NCBI GenBank assembly: GCA_000415185.1
Contig: KE351646.1
Location: forward strand, 1 to 64,000
DNA length: 64,000 nt
Direction of reading: 5' to 3'
From: Enterococcus faecalis 13-SD-W-01
GTDB taxonomy: Bacteria > Bacillota > Bacilli > Lactobacillales > Enterococcaceae
Part shown: positions 54,595 through 62,915 of the stretch, one piece after another
Layout: each line of letters starts with the position of its first letter
Numbering within the stretch: the stretch's first letter is position 1
Made by a program: the position numbers and the translations under genes
The notes under the pieces: generated by a model
What the model saw: the letters and a program-made list of their open reading frames with translations, nothing else
Databases searched by the model: none
What the model was told of the DNA's origin: nothing

Positions 54595-55608
54595 ATGAAA
54601 ATCGGCGCGTTTGGCGAAGTCATGCTGCGATTGACACCGCCTGAACATTTGATGTTAGAACAGACGCACACATTGCGGATGGCTTACACAGGTACAGGAG
54701 TCAATTTGGTAGGAAATCTTGCTCATTTTGGTGTTGACAGCTACTTGCTGACGACCCTTCCGAACAACCGTTTAGGCGAAGCAGCTTTAAGTAATTTGAA
54801 AAGTCTTGGGATCTGTACCGAATACATTACGAAAAATCATCAGCATATTGGTACTTATTTTGCTGAAATGGGTTATGGTGCTCGTGCGACCCACGTGACT
54901 TACCAAAACAGACATAACAGTTCGTTTGGATTATCCCAAAAAACAGAATACGCTGTTCCAGAATTTATCGATGCTGTAGATCTTGTCCATATTTGCGGTA
55001 TCAGCTTGAGTTTGACAGAAGCAACAGCAGAAACAGCGATTTATCTTGCGAAAAAAGCACATGAACAAGGAAAAACGGTCTGTTTCGATTTTAATTTCCG
55101 ACCAAGCTTGAACCAAGAAGAAGGTAAAAAAGAGTTGATGAAGCAGCGGTATGAAGAAATCCTCACTTACAGTTCAATCGTGTTTGGCTCTGTGCGGGAT
55201 TTGACCGAATTGCTGAATCTAGCACCTGTGGAAGAAATCAATACCGAAGAACAAGAAACAGCATTGATCCGCCGTTTTTTAGAAAAATATGAAATCAGCT
55301 GGTTTGCAGGAACAAAAAGAAAAAGCGAGGCAGGCAAAAAGAGTCTGAGCGGTTATCTGATCACAGAAACTGAAAGTATCAGAACACCTGAATATACGTT
55401 GGAAATCCTTGATCGAATCGGTGCAGGTGATGCCTATGCCGCTGGAATTTTGCTAGGTTATGCAGAAAAGTGGCCTTTAGAAAAGACAAGCTTGTTTGCA
55501 GTCGGAAATGCAATCTTGGCACATACAATCCAAGGTGATGTTCCTTTAACCACTAGAGAGCAAGTGCGTCAAGTATTGGAAGAACCAGAACGAGACTTGA
55601 TCCGATAA
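54595..55608 (+). CDS. kdgK: PfkB-family 2-keto-3-deoxygluconate kinase
   Basis: A 337-residue ribokinase-fold kinase. The catalytic motif is DRIGAGDAYAAGILLGY with the Asp as base; the N-terminal GEVMLRLTPPEHLMLEQTHT and SGTGVNLVGNLAHFG-like YTGTGVNLVGNLAHFG bind sugar. KdgK phosphorylates KDG to KDPG, so part of the flux may enter unphosphorylated. AAGGTGG places the ATG at 54595; an upstream GTG overlaps that site. Last gene of the operon. Confidence 0.85.
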   Translation: MKIGAFGEVMLRLTPPEHLMLEQTHTLRMAYTGTGVNLVGNLAHFGVDSYLLTTLPNNRLGEAALSNLKSLGICTEYITKNHQHIGTYFAEMGYGARATHVTYQNRHNSSFGLSQKTEYAVPEFIDAVDLVHICGISLSLTEATAETAIYLAKKAHEQGKTVCFDFNFRPSLNQEEGKKELMKQRYEEILTYSSIVFGSVRDLTELLNLAPVEEINTEEQETALIRRFLEKYEISWFAGTKRKSEAGKKSLSGYLITETESIRTPEYTLEILDRIGAGDAYAAGILLGYAEKWPLEKTSLFAVGNAILAHTIQGDVPLTTREQVRQVLEEPERDLIR

Positions 55609-55626
55609 AAAAATACAAAAACTGCA

Positions 55627-55664
55627 AAAAACGCAAAGTACTTCCCCTTACTTTGCGTTTTTAT
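55627..55664. terminator. Bidirectional terminator
   Basis: The stem AAAACGCAAAGTA / TACTTTGCGTTTT (with the loop between) has T runs on both strands. It separates kdgK from the convergent WYL regulator. Confidence 0.88.
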
Positions 55665-56639
55665 TTAGCCGTCGAGCGCCAAAGAACCCAACAGCCTTGC
55701 TGTACGTTCTTTCAGCGCTTCTTTGATTTCAGGTGGTATAGAACGGATCGTGCAATCTGTTCCTAAAAATAAGATCCAATCCGCGATTGCAGCAACCTCC
55801 GCCGCATCTTCAAGGGCGATTTTTGCTTTGAGAATACCTTGTGTTTGATACGGACCTAAGTAAGCAATCGTGAACTTAAAAGGATGATATTTTTTGTACT
55901 GAGCAATCGCTTGACGGTTTAGTTCTAAAATCAAGTTGGCACTTTCTTTTTCAGAGGAGGCTTTCTGCTTCTGTTTTTTTACAAAAGACAAAGATATCTG
56001 CGAAGCAATCTGGACATCGGTCAATGCATCCACGGAAAGAATTTTTTTTTGCGCATTCTTTAAATCAAGCGCTTCGATATACCAGCTTCCTTTTTCTAAA
56101 AAAAGATGCAGCAGCAAAATCGGCAAAGGTTCGATTTTGTCCCGAAAGCAGAGCGTAAGTACTTGATCCGTCAATAAAGAGCTGATCAACTTTTCTAAAA
56201 TCGGGTGTGGAAGGTCTGATAAATCAAGCAAGTCAGGATTATTGGGATGCGTCCCTTCAAAAAGCAGTATTTTATTCAGCAAAACAAGGTCGTTTTGTTG
56301 TGGACCAGAAAGAAGTCCTAGTAATTTTTCTGTCAAAGACTGCCGGCTTTTCAAATAAGGAAGCTGCTGGTTTCGCGTAGCCATAAAAGCAATAAACAGC
56401 GCCTTGACTTCATTGTCCGAAAAACGAATCGAAGGGAGTAAAGAGTTCTGCATGACGAAATAACCGCCGTCTCTGCCAACTTGAGCAGTTAGAGGGAGGC
56501 CAAGCGATTCGATTTCTTTGATGTCTCTGATAGCCGTCGAGCGGGAGATTTGAAATTCTTGCATTAGTTCAGCTATGGTAAAGGAAGCACGGTTGTTGAT
56601 ATAGCGCATCATGAGATTGATTCGTTCCGTTTTTTTCAT
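55665..56639 (-). CDS. YafY-type HTH/WYL-domain regulator
   Basis: A 324-residue regulator. The N-terminal HTH_11 domain reads RASFTIAELMQEFQISRSTAIRDIKEIESLGLPL (in part), followed by GGYFVMQNSLLPSIRFSDNEVKAL and a central/C-terminal WYL-type part with GSWYIEALDLKNAQKKILSVDAL. WYL domains bind nucleotides or other ligands. ATG at 56639 is chosen from AGGAGA 5 bp upstream. It is divergent from a GyrI-like effector-binding protein, a pairing often seen with YafY-type regulators. Confidence 0.8.
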   Translation of the reverse strand: MKKTERINLMMRYINNRASFTIAELMQEFQISRSTAIRDIKEIESLGLPLTAQVGRDGGYFVMQNSLLPSIRFSDNEVKALFIAFMATRNQQLPYLKSRQSLTEKLLGLLSGPQQNDLVLLNKILLFEGTHPNNPDLLDLSDLPHPILEKLISSLLTDQVLTLCFRDKIEPLPILLLHLFLEKGSWYIEALDLKNAQKKILSVDALTDVQIASQISLSFVKKQKQKASSEKESANLILELNRQAIAQYKKYHPFKFTIAYLGPYQTQGILKAKIALEDAAEVAAIADWILFLGTDCTIRSIPPEIKEALKERTARLLGSLALDG

Positions 56640-56750
56640 AATTCTCCTAAACAGTTTCATTTTTTGACACTATTAAGGACTATTATAACTGCAGAAAGCA
56701 AATCTTAAAAGTTTTGCCAATGGAAAATCCAAAGAAAGAAGGAAAAAAAT

Positions 56751-57230
56751 ATGTCAAACTATGAATTAGTCGAAAAAGAAAGCTTTACAGTATTTGGGAT
56801 CGGAGTGGAGTTAAAAAGCGATGCGTACGATTTTGCAGGAATCAATCAAGAAAAAACAGATTTCTATAACAAAGTAAAACAAAACGGCGAATTAGAAGAA
56901 TTAAGAAAAATAGCTGAAACGGCTTCCCTTTTAACAGTCAATGAAGCGGTAAACAACAAAATGATGTACTATGTAGGTGTTTTTTCTGACCAAGAACTTT
57001 CAAAAGAAAATGGGCGTCAAATCCAATTTCCGCAAGGGATGTATGTCGTTGTAAAAGGTGAAGGCCAAACTGCGGAAGAATTAAACCAAACATTGACAGG
57101 AGCAGGTTTTGGTCAAGTGCTGCCAGCTTTGGAAGGGTATGCGTATATTGGCGGACCAAATGCCATCGTAGAAGAAGAAAAAGCAGGTTCATTTACAGGA
57201 GAACTGTGGATTCCAGTGGTAAAACAGTAA
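56751..57230 (+). CDS. GyrI-like effector-binding domain protein
   Basis: A 159-residue stand-alone small-molecule-binding protein. Its SHS2/GyrI pattern is visible in FTVFGIGVELK near the N-terminus, MMYYVGVFSDQE, FPQGMYVVVKGEGQ and the C-terminal GSFTGELWIPVVKQ, the usual family ending. No DNA-binding domain. Such proteins bind hydrophobic drugs or cofactors. AAGAAGGAA precedes the ATG. It is divergent from the WYL regulator, which may control it. Confidence 0.78.
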   Translation: MSNYELVEKESFTVFGIGVELKSDAYDFAGINQEKTDFYNKVKQNGELEELRKIAETASLLTVNEAVNNKMMYYVGVFSDQELSKENGRQIQFPQGMYVVVKGEGQTAEELNQTLTGAGFGQVLPALEGYAYIGGPNAIVEEEKAGSFTGELWIPVVKQ

Positions 57231-57385
57231 TCCATTTAGGAAAAAGTCAAGAGAATTAGAAGAAATGGCCGGAGAAAAGAGGGCTTAATGTTCTTTTACA
57301 GATTTTTGGTGCAAAAACAGAACAGATTTTCGTATTTTTCTGCTTTTTCTTGACGTCAGGGGCAAGATTTCAGTATGATAGTTGT

Positions 57386-57757
57386 CAGACAGAGGTAGTA
57401 AAAAGGCTTCTCTTCAAGCAGTAGCAGCTGCTTGAAGAGAAGGAAACAGATGCTGACCGATCAACTTGCCATAGTCGATAAGCAGTGCCGTTTGGAACTA
57501 TTTTAACGAAAGAAAAGCGAAAAATCCAGTCGTTGGATAAATACCGCAGCTGCGTTTACTTTTAGATTTCAGCGAAACCGATAAGAAAAAGCAGACTTCG
57601 TTATTGGCGGACGCAAATCTGAGTGTATTTTTTCTGTTATGTTTCATTGAAATGTAAAGACAGCTCTTTTCCACAGCAACATTTTACTTGCTTCTATCTT
57701 TTGAGCGAGCGTGTTCGTTTCTGCAAAAACAGCTTTTACAGCTGTTTTTGTTTTTTT
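57386..57757 (+). ncRNA. Candidate ~370 nt structured non-coding RNA
   Basis: TTGACG (57350-57355) and TATGAT (57374-57379) are spaced 18 bp and would start RNA near 57386. A perfect 15 bp hairpin CTTCTCTTCAAGCAG / CTGCTTGAAGAGAAG lies at about 57406-57441. CGCAGCTGCG occurs further on. A textbook terminator AAAAACAGCT / AGCTGTTTTT plus seven T residues is at 57725-57757. All frames are broken by stops. I could not match it to tmRNA, RNase P RNA or SRP RNA by their known landmarks. Identity unknown. Confidence 0.5.
57725..57757 (+). terminator. Terminator of the candidate RNA
   Basis: The arms AAAAACAGCT (57725-57734) and AGCTGTTTTT (57740-57749) are followed by seven T residues. Confidence 0.88.
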
Positions 57758-58053
57758 ATTTAAAAATAACAATATCACTTTTATTTCTGTTAGCTCCACA
57801 TACATAAGTAAGGATTTAAAAAAACACTATATATTGTGTTTTGATTTCTTCATACCATTAATAAAACACAAAATCTAGTCTTTTTTTTAAGAAAATTAGG
57901 AGTAGAATGAGAATAGATTTTTAGTCATTGGGATCCAATAATTGAATGGGCTTGATAAGCAGATCCCAAAATAAAAAAGATATCGAATAGGTATTCGTCG
58001 ACAAAGCGTCAATGTTTCACTATAGGTGGTATTTATAATAAAGGAAGGATTGT

Positions 58054-58794
58054 ATGTCAGTGATTTTAATTTCAGGAACAATAGGTGCGGGAAAAAGTAG
58101 TTTGACAGATATGCTTGCTAACGAGATCAACTCTCGTCCGTTTTATGAGAATGTGGAGGATAATGAGGTATTGCCTTTATTTTATTCGAATCCTGAACAA
58201 TATGCGTTTTTACTGCAGATTTTCTTTTTGAACAAACGATTCTTAGCAATGAAAAATGCGTTGATCAACGATGACAACGTATTGGATCGTTCAATCTATG
58301 AAGACAGTCTTTTGTTTCATCTAAACGCAGATCTTGGACGAGTAAGCGAGATGGAAGTGAAGCAATACGATCATTTACTTGACACGATGCTTCATGAATT
58401 AGATGATGTAGCGCCGAAAAAAAGACCGGATTTGATGGTCCATATCAAAGTTTCTCTTCCTACGATGTTGGAACGTATCAAAAAAAGAGGGCGTGATTAT
58501 GAACAGTTGGAAAGCGATCAAACGCTTTATGACTATTATGCTTCATTAAATGAGCGATATAATCGCTGGTACGATGAATTTGATGTTTGTCCAAAAATCC
58601 AAATCGACGGCGACCGTTATGATTTTGTAGAAAATCCAGAACATGCCGGAGAAGTGATCGAACAAATCAAAGCGAAATTGGCAGAAATGGACGCAGCAGA
58701 CCAAACACATCTAAGCTACTATACAGAGAATCAGCCAGCAAAAGGTCAAATTTTAGGAACGTTGACAGAAAAGACATCAGAAGTCTCTGAATAG
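58054..58794 (+). CDS. Deoxynucleoside kinase (dAK/dGK type)
   Basis: A 246-residue cytosolic kinase that salvages deoxynucleosides. The P-loop is ISGTIGAGKSSLTDM (residues about 6-20), the substrate motif is VLDRSIYEDSLLFH, and the lid RIKKRGRDYEQLE supplies arginines. In lactobacilli and Bacillus such kinases phosphorylate deoxyadenosine or deoxyguanosine; the preference cannot be read here. The final ~30 residues (HLSYYTENQPAKGQILG...) extend beyond the usual core. AAAGGAAGGA precedes the ATG. Confidence 0.88.
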   Translation: MSVILISGTIGAGKSSLTDMLANEINSRPFYENVEDNEVLPLFYSNPEQYAFLLQIFFLNKRFLAMKNALINDDNVLDRSIYEDSLLFHLNADLGRVSEMEVKQYDHLLDTMLHELDDVAPKKRPDLMVHIKVSLPTMLERIKKRGRDYEQLESDQTLYDYYASLNERYNRWYDEFDVCPKIQIDGDRYDFVENPEHAGEVIEQIKAKLAEMDAADQTHLSYYTENQPAKGQILGTLTEKTSEVSE

Positions 58795-58851
58795 TCCTTT
58801 TTTGTAATATCTGCTTTTATGAAAAGTTGTAAAAAAATTTAATAAATAACA

Positions 58852-58885
58852 AAACCCCAAAAACGCAGCTGCGTTTTTGGGGTTT
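58852..58885. terminator. Perfect 17 bp palindrome, bidirectional terminator
   Basis: AAACCCCAAAAACGCAG (58852-58868) is followed directly by its exact reverse complement (58869-58885), with no spacer. It lies between the kinase gene and the convergent small gene. The lack of downstream T runs makes it an unusual terminator, and it may also form a cruciform. Confidence 0.7.
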
Positions 58886-58890
58886 GCTGT

Positions 58891-59121
58891 TTATGATAAT
58901 TGTTGTGAAAAATGCATCATTGCTTGTGTAACAGTCTCAAGATTTTCTGGTTTGATCAAAGGCAGAAGCTTCTCATTTAATTCCGCGAATTCTGCGCTGG
59001 TCATTTTTTTCTGCTGCTGCTCTGCAAAACTGTTCATCAATAATTGTTTTGCTTCTTCTTTTTGATCATCTTTTGCATTTGCTAAAAAGAATGCTAAAAA
59101 TTTTTCTTGCCCTTCATTCAT
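58891..59121 (-). CDS. Small acidic helical protein of unknown function
   Basis: A 76-residue soluble protein, predicted all-helical, rich in Glu, Gln and Lys (QEKFLAFFLANAKDDQKEEA, then PLIKPENLETVTQAMMHFSQQ). No domain recognised. An in-frame ATG 18 bp upstream exists, but GAGGG at the correct distance favours the ATG at 59121. It is followed on the minus strand by the perfect palindrome. Confidence 0.6.
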   Translation of the reverse strand: MNEGQEKFLAFFLANAKDDQKEEAKQLLMNSFAEQQQKKMTSAEFAELNEKLLPLIKPENLETVTQAMMHFSQQLS

Positions 59122-59178
59122 AAAAATACCCTCATTCATATACTTGTTTTTTCTGTTTGAATACTTCTCGAAAACGAA

Positions 59179-59601
59179 TCAGAGACTATAGATATTACCG
59201 CTCTCGTCCTTGATTCGAAAGTTTCCGACTTTCGTAAAAATGATTTCGACAGTTTTCCCGTTTTCTTTTCCGGTGACAATGTACTGATCTTCTTTTGTGG
59301 TGATCGTCACATCTTCTAGCAAAGTTGTCGCTTGTTCACTGGAAGAAGAATCAGTGCTGTTTTTGTTATAAGAACGTGTCCATTCCATTTTGTTGTCTTT
59401 GAACGAGATTTGACCACTCACCAGATCCATATCTTCGCGAACTTTTAACGTATAGACGCTGTTAGTGATATCTGTTTCTTCTGCTGCGAGTGTAGAAGAT
59501 TCCGTTGTCTCATCAGTTGACTGACCAGAACCAAAGATCGTACAGCCTGCAAATATAAAAACGCTCAGAGCTAAAGCAGATATCATTGCTAATTTCTTCA
59601 A
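59179..59601 (-). CDS. Small secreted lipoprotein of unknown function
   Basis: A 140-residue lipoprotein. The start is TTG at 59601, placed by GGAGG 7 bp upstream, giving the signal peptide LKKLAMISALALSVFIFAGC with the lipobox FAGC. A Thr/Ser/Glu linker follows and then a beta-rich domain (VYTLKVREDMDLVSGQISF ... VGNFRIKDESGNIYSL). An ATG further upstream would precede the ribosome site. An extended -10 (TGG-TATAAT, minus strand 59637-59632) drives it. Function unknown. Confidence 0.72.
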   Translation of the reverse strand: MKKLAMISALALSVFIFAGCTIFGSGQSTDETTESSTLAAEETDITNSVYTLKVREDMDLVSGQISFKDNKMEWTRSYNKNSTDSSSSEQATTLLEDVTITTKEDQYIVTGKENGKTVEIIFTKVGNFRIKDESGNIYSL

Positions 59602-59992
59602 AATCCTGCCTCCGTTTAATAGGATACAAGGATTATACCACTCTAAAAGCAAACACGAAACTCATCCGTGAAAAATGAAACCGTTTTGATAAATAAAAAA
59701 CGAGAATGTAACAATCGTAAGCGCTTGCTCATCTGTTTTTTCTTAGTTTTGAGATCAAAAATCTAATAACGTTCTGTTTAGTGAGAGCGTTCTTTTGTTT
59801 CACAACTATTTTTTAAGGTAAAAAAGTTATTTTTGAGAAAATGAGCCTATGTCCTGTATTATTAAAGGCGCTCTTTACGTTATTTTATTTAACAGAAAAA
59901 TTATTTCTGCTTTTTTGCGCTTTTTTGCTTCGTCAAAACCAAATTAAGTATATAATAGAACAGGCGAATTTAATTTGGGAGTGAAAGAAGGT
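59602..59992. other. Divergent intergenic region (390 bp)
   Basis: It contains the minus-strand promoter of the lipoprotein and, near the other end, a TATAAT box (59951-59956) with a poor -35 for the plus-strand membrane protein. In between lie an imperfect hairpin AACGTTCT / AGAGCGTT (about 59770-59796) and AT-rich tracts. No gene was seen. Confidence 0.5.
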
Positions 59993-60529
59993 ATGAGGAA
60001 AAAAAGACCCTTTCTGCTTTTCTGGCTGGCAGGCTTTTTTGTTTTTCTGCTGCTTTCAGCGGCTATCACTGGAAAAACTAACGCAGATATCAAACAGACA
60101 ACTCCAGAAACGACGATCGCAAGCAAAAAGTCGTTAGATCAATTCAAAGGTGAATTTTCGACGTATTGGTGGGAAGATTATACGTTTAAAGAAAATTATG
60201 ACAAAGGTGAATTAGAGATATACCTGCCTAAAGGAAAAGAAAAGAATCAATTTACGAATATCAATGATGTGTTAAGTGCGATTTCTTTGCGGCAATATCA
60301 GTTCAAAGACAAATCGTTACTTGTGCTTTTGCATGCAAGCGATGGTGAAAAATTAGCACGCATGAAAAACGGCAAAGTAATCAAAAGCTATTCAGACAAA
60401 GTTGATGAAGAAACAGTAGCAAATCGGCTGAAAGAATGGAAAAAAGCAAATACGCAGCAGCCGATCCAAACAACCAATACTGCAGAAGAAAGTACCACAG
60501 AGACAACGACGCAGGAGTCTGCGCAATAA
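59993..60529 (+). CDS. Membrane-anchored extracytoplasmic protein, unknown
   Basis: A 178-residue protein. The basic start MRKKRPF leads into one hydrophobic segment (about 8-27) that is a signal anchor or uncleaved signal. The outer domain includes FKGEFSTYWWEDYTFKENYD, and the tail is Thr/Gln/Ser-rich (TTETTTQESAQ). No lipobox or sorting motif. The ATG at 59993 is preferred, with GGGAGTGA 8 bp upstream. The family is not recognised. Confidence 0.6.
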   Translation: MRKKRPFLLFWLAGFFVFLLLSAAITGKTNADIKQTTPETTIASKKSLDQFKGEFSTYWWEDYTFKENYDKGELEIYLPKGKEKNQFTNINDVLSAISLRQYQFKDKSLLVLLHASDGEKLARMKNGKVIKSYSDKVDEETVANRLKEWKKANTQQPIQTTNTAEESTTETTTQESAQ

Positions 60530-60547
60530 AGCCAAACTCGATCACAG

Positions 60548-60626
60548 AAACAAACTGCTGACACCGAGGTAACCGCCTAGTTTGAAAAGGGGATATCTCT
60601 GCAGCAGTTTTTTTGTTTTTTAACAA
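60548..60626 (+). terminator. Long-loop terminator
   Basis: AAACTGCTG and CAGCAGTTT, about 50 bp apart, form the base of a long hairpin with a T run after it. Inner pairing GAGGTA/TATCTC adds stability. Confidence 0.55.
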
Positions 60627-60717
60627 AAAGTAAAATTTTCTGCCTCTAATGATTTTTTTCACGATTTTTCATTTTTAAGGTGTAAAGTAAGTCCAAACTC
60701 AGAAAGAAGGGATGTTT

Positions 60718-62775
60718 GTGGCGCAGCTAAAAAAATTGTGTCAGAATCGTTTGAATATCGTTCTGCTAGTAAGCTTCTTTTTTTGGTTAAAAACAATGTT
60801 TGCTTACTATACAGATTTTTCGCTAGGAGTAGAAGGCGGGATCCAACATTTTATTTTATGGTTCAATCCTTTAGCGACGACTTTGCTGTTATTCGGCTTA
60901 GTGCTCTATGTCAAAAAAGAAAGGACAGCACTGATCTGGCTTTTGATTTTAGACATCATAAATACAGTGATCTTATACCTGAATATTATTTTTTATCGAG
61001 AATTTACCGACTTCATCACCATCAAATCAGTACTCGGTTTTTCTAAAGTGTCGCAAGGATTATCTGGAAGTTCGTTTGCTTTGATGGATTTCCACGACAT
61101 TATTTATTGGCTAGATATTCTGGTCTATATTGGTGTGCTGATCTGGATGTGGCGAAAGAAAGTCAGTTTGACCAATAAACCATTTAAGAAACCAATGGCC
61201 TTTGCGATCACTTGTCTTTCATTCTTGATTTTTTCAGCCAATCTAGCAATGAGCGAAGCCAATCGTCCGCAACTGCTGCAACGTACATTTGACCGTTCTT
61301 ATATCGTCAAATATCTTGGGATCGATGCGTATACTGTTTATGACGGGATCAAAACAGGCATGACCAGCAGCGTACGCGCACATGCCAGCAGCAACGGGAT
61401 CGATGATGTGCTGAAATATACAAAAGAACATTACGCAGAACCTGATCCTGATATGTATGGTCTTGCCAAAGGAAAAAATATCATTGTCCTTCATTTGGAA
61501 AGCTTCCAGCAATTTTTGATTAATATGAAAGTAGATGGACAAGAAGTTACACCATTCTTGAATAGTATTTTTTCAAATCAGTCAACAATCAGTTTCGACA
61601 ACTTTTTCCATGAAGTAGGGCAAGGGAAAACAAGTGATGCCGAAAACATGTTAGAAACAGGCACATTTGGTTTGCCGCAAGGGTCATTATTTACTGAACT
61701 TGGCTCAGATAATGTGTTCCAAGGCGCACCAGCGATCCTTAATCAAACAAACGGTTATACCAGTGCCGTTTTCCATGGGAATGTCGCAAGTTTCTGGAAT
61801 CGCGACCATGTATACAAAAATCTAGGGTATGAAAATTTCTTTGATCGTTCATACTTCGAAGATTCAGATGAAACATTAGGATACGGGATTTTGGACAAAG
61901 ATTTATTCAAAGAATCAGCAAGTTATCTTGAACATCTTCAACAACCTTTCTATGCTAAATTTTTATCTGTAACAAATCACACACCGTATTATACGGATGA
62001 TAAGAACTTTGATTTTCCTTCTTTGGATACGGGGAATAGTACGGTGGACAATTACGTTCGTACGGCACATTATCTTGACCAATCTTTAGAGCAATTCTTT
62101 ACGTATTTAAAGAATTCTGGTATTTACGAAAACTCTATGTTTGTTATTTATGGTGATCATTTTGGTATTTCTAACACAGATAATAAAGATTTGGCTGAAG
62201 CACTAGGAAAAGATCCTGAAACATGGGATTCTTTTGATAATGCGCAAATGCAGCGTGTTCCATTGATGATCCATATTCCTGGTTATACTGGCGGAAGAGT
62301 GGACCATACGTATGGCGGAGAAATCGATGTACTGCCTACCTTGCTTCATTTAGCGGGTGTGGACGACAAAGAATATGTTCATTTTGGGACAGATTTACTC
62401 TCAAAAGAGCATGATCAAGTCGTCGCTTTTAGAAATGGCAACTTTGTCACACCGAACTACACGGAATTAGGCGGAAAAACCTACGACAACAAGACAGGTG
62501 AAATCATTGATCCAGAGAAACTCGGTATCAAAGACGAAATCGACAAAGATCAGGAAAAAGTGAAAACAGCACTCAGCCTATCGGATAAATTGAATCAGGA
62601 AAATCTGCTTCGTTTCTATGTTCCAAATGGCTTTGAAACCATTGATCCAAAGAAATATGATTATCAAAATGAAGCAGAAAAAAATCAAGCAATCGAAAAA
62701 GAAAAAGGCAGCAAATCAACGAGTGTCTATTCTCAAAACGGGAATCAATCGACAGTCGGTTTGTATCCAAAATAA
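60718..62775 (+). CDS. LtaS-type lipoteichoic acid synthase
   Basis: A 685-residue membrane enzyme. Five hydrophobic segments occupy the first ~215 residues. The extracellular sulfatase-fold domain follows, with Glu in IIVLHLESFQQF, the catalytic Thr305 in GKTSDAENMLE, and metal-binding Asp-His in IYGDHFGISNTDN. It polymerises glycerol phosphate from phosphatidylglycerol onto a glycolipid anchor. GTG at 60718 is chosen because AAGG is 7 bp upstream; ATG at 60712 is too close. It could be the main synthase or a paralogue. Monocistronic, with a clear terminator. Confidence 0.9.
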   Translation: MAQLKKLCQNRLNIVLLVSFFFWLKTMFAYYTDFSLGVEGGIQHFILWFNPLATTLLLFGLVLYVKKERTALIWLLILDIINTVILYLNIIFYREFTDFITIKSVLGFSKVSQGLSGSSFALMDFHDIIYWLDILVYIGVLIWMWRKKVSLTNKPFKKPMAFAITCLSFLIFSANLAMSEANRPQLLQRTFDRSYIVKYLGIDAYTVYDGIKTGMTSSVRAHASSNGIDDVLKYTKEHYAEPDPDMYGLAKGKNIIVLHLESFQQFLINMKVDGQEVTPFLNSIFSNQSTISFDNFFHEVGQGKTSDAENMLETGTFGLPQGSLFTELGSDNVFQGAPAILNQTNGYTSAVFHGNVASFWNRDHVYKNLGYENFFDRSYFEDSDETLGYGILDKDLFKESASYLEHLQQPFYAKFLSVTNHTPYYTDDKNFDFPSLDTGNSTVDNYVRTAHYLDQSLEQFFTYLKNSGIYENSMFVIYGDHFGISNTDNKDLAEALGKDPETWDSFDNAQMQRVPLMIHIPGYTGGRVDHTYGGEIDVLPTLLHLAGVDDKEYVHFGTDLLSKEHDQVVAFRNGNFVTPNYTELGGKTYDNKTGEIIDPEKLGIKDEIDKDQEKVKTALSLSDKLNQENLLRFYVPNGFETIDPKKYDYQNEAEKNQAIEKEKGSKSTSVYSQNGNQSTVGLYPK

Positions 62776-62792
62776 GCACAGGATTTTCGATC

Positions 62793-62829
62793 AAACTCAC
62801 TTCTTAAAAAAAGAAGTGAGTTTTTTCGT
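62793..62829 (+). terminator. Terminator of the LtaS-type gene
   Basis: The stem AAACTCACTTCTT / AAGAAGTGAGTTT is followed by T residues. Confidence 0.9.
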
Positions 62830-62915
62830 TTTTAGAAAATAGTTTGATTATTTCTGCGTATCTAATTATGAATCAGAAATCTATATCTAAATTTATCAAG
62901 GAGGATTCACCAATT

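Larger units (their letters stand above)
57231..58053. other. 0.8 kb stretch without a protein gene
   Basis: No convincing coding sequence is seen on either strand. It holds a candidate promoter-hairpin-terminator unit (57350-57757, listed separately). Downstream is an AT-rich tract with AACACTATATATTGTGTT (about 57826-57843), near-palindromic. Beyond that lie GGGATC/GATCCC arms and the small hairpin CGAATA-GG-TATTCG (57984-57997) before the kinase gene. Confidence 0.6.

Noticed and set aside
57386-57757. tmRNA or RNase P RNA identity for the gene-free transcript
   Set aside because: Size fits, but neither the tmRNA ends nor the RNase P conserved blocks such as GAGGAAAGTCC are present.
59715-59732. 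cre-like sequence CGTAAGCGCTTGCT
   Set aside because: Only 11 of 14 consensus positions match and it is far from both promoters.
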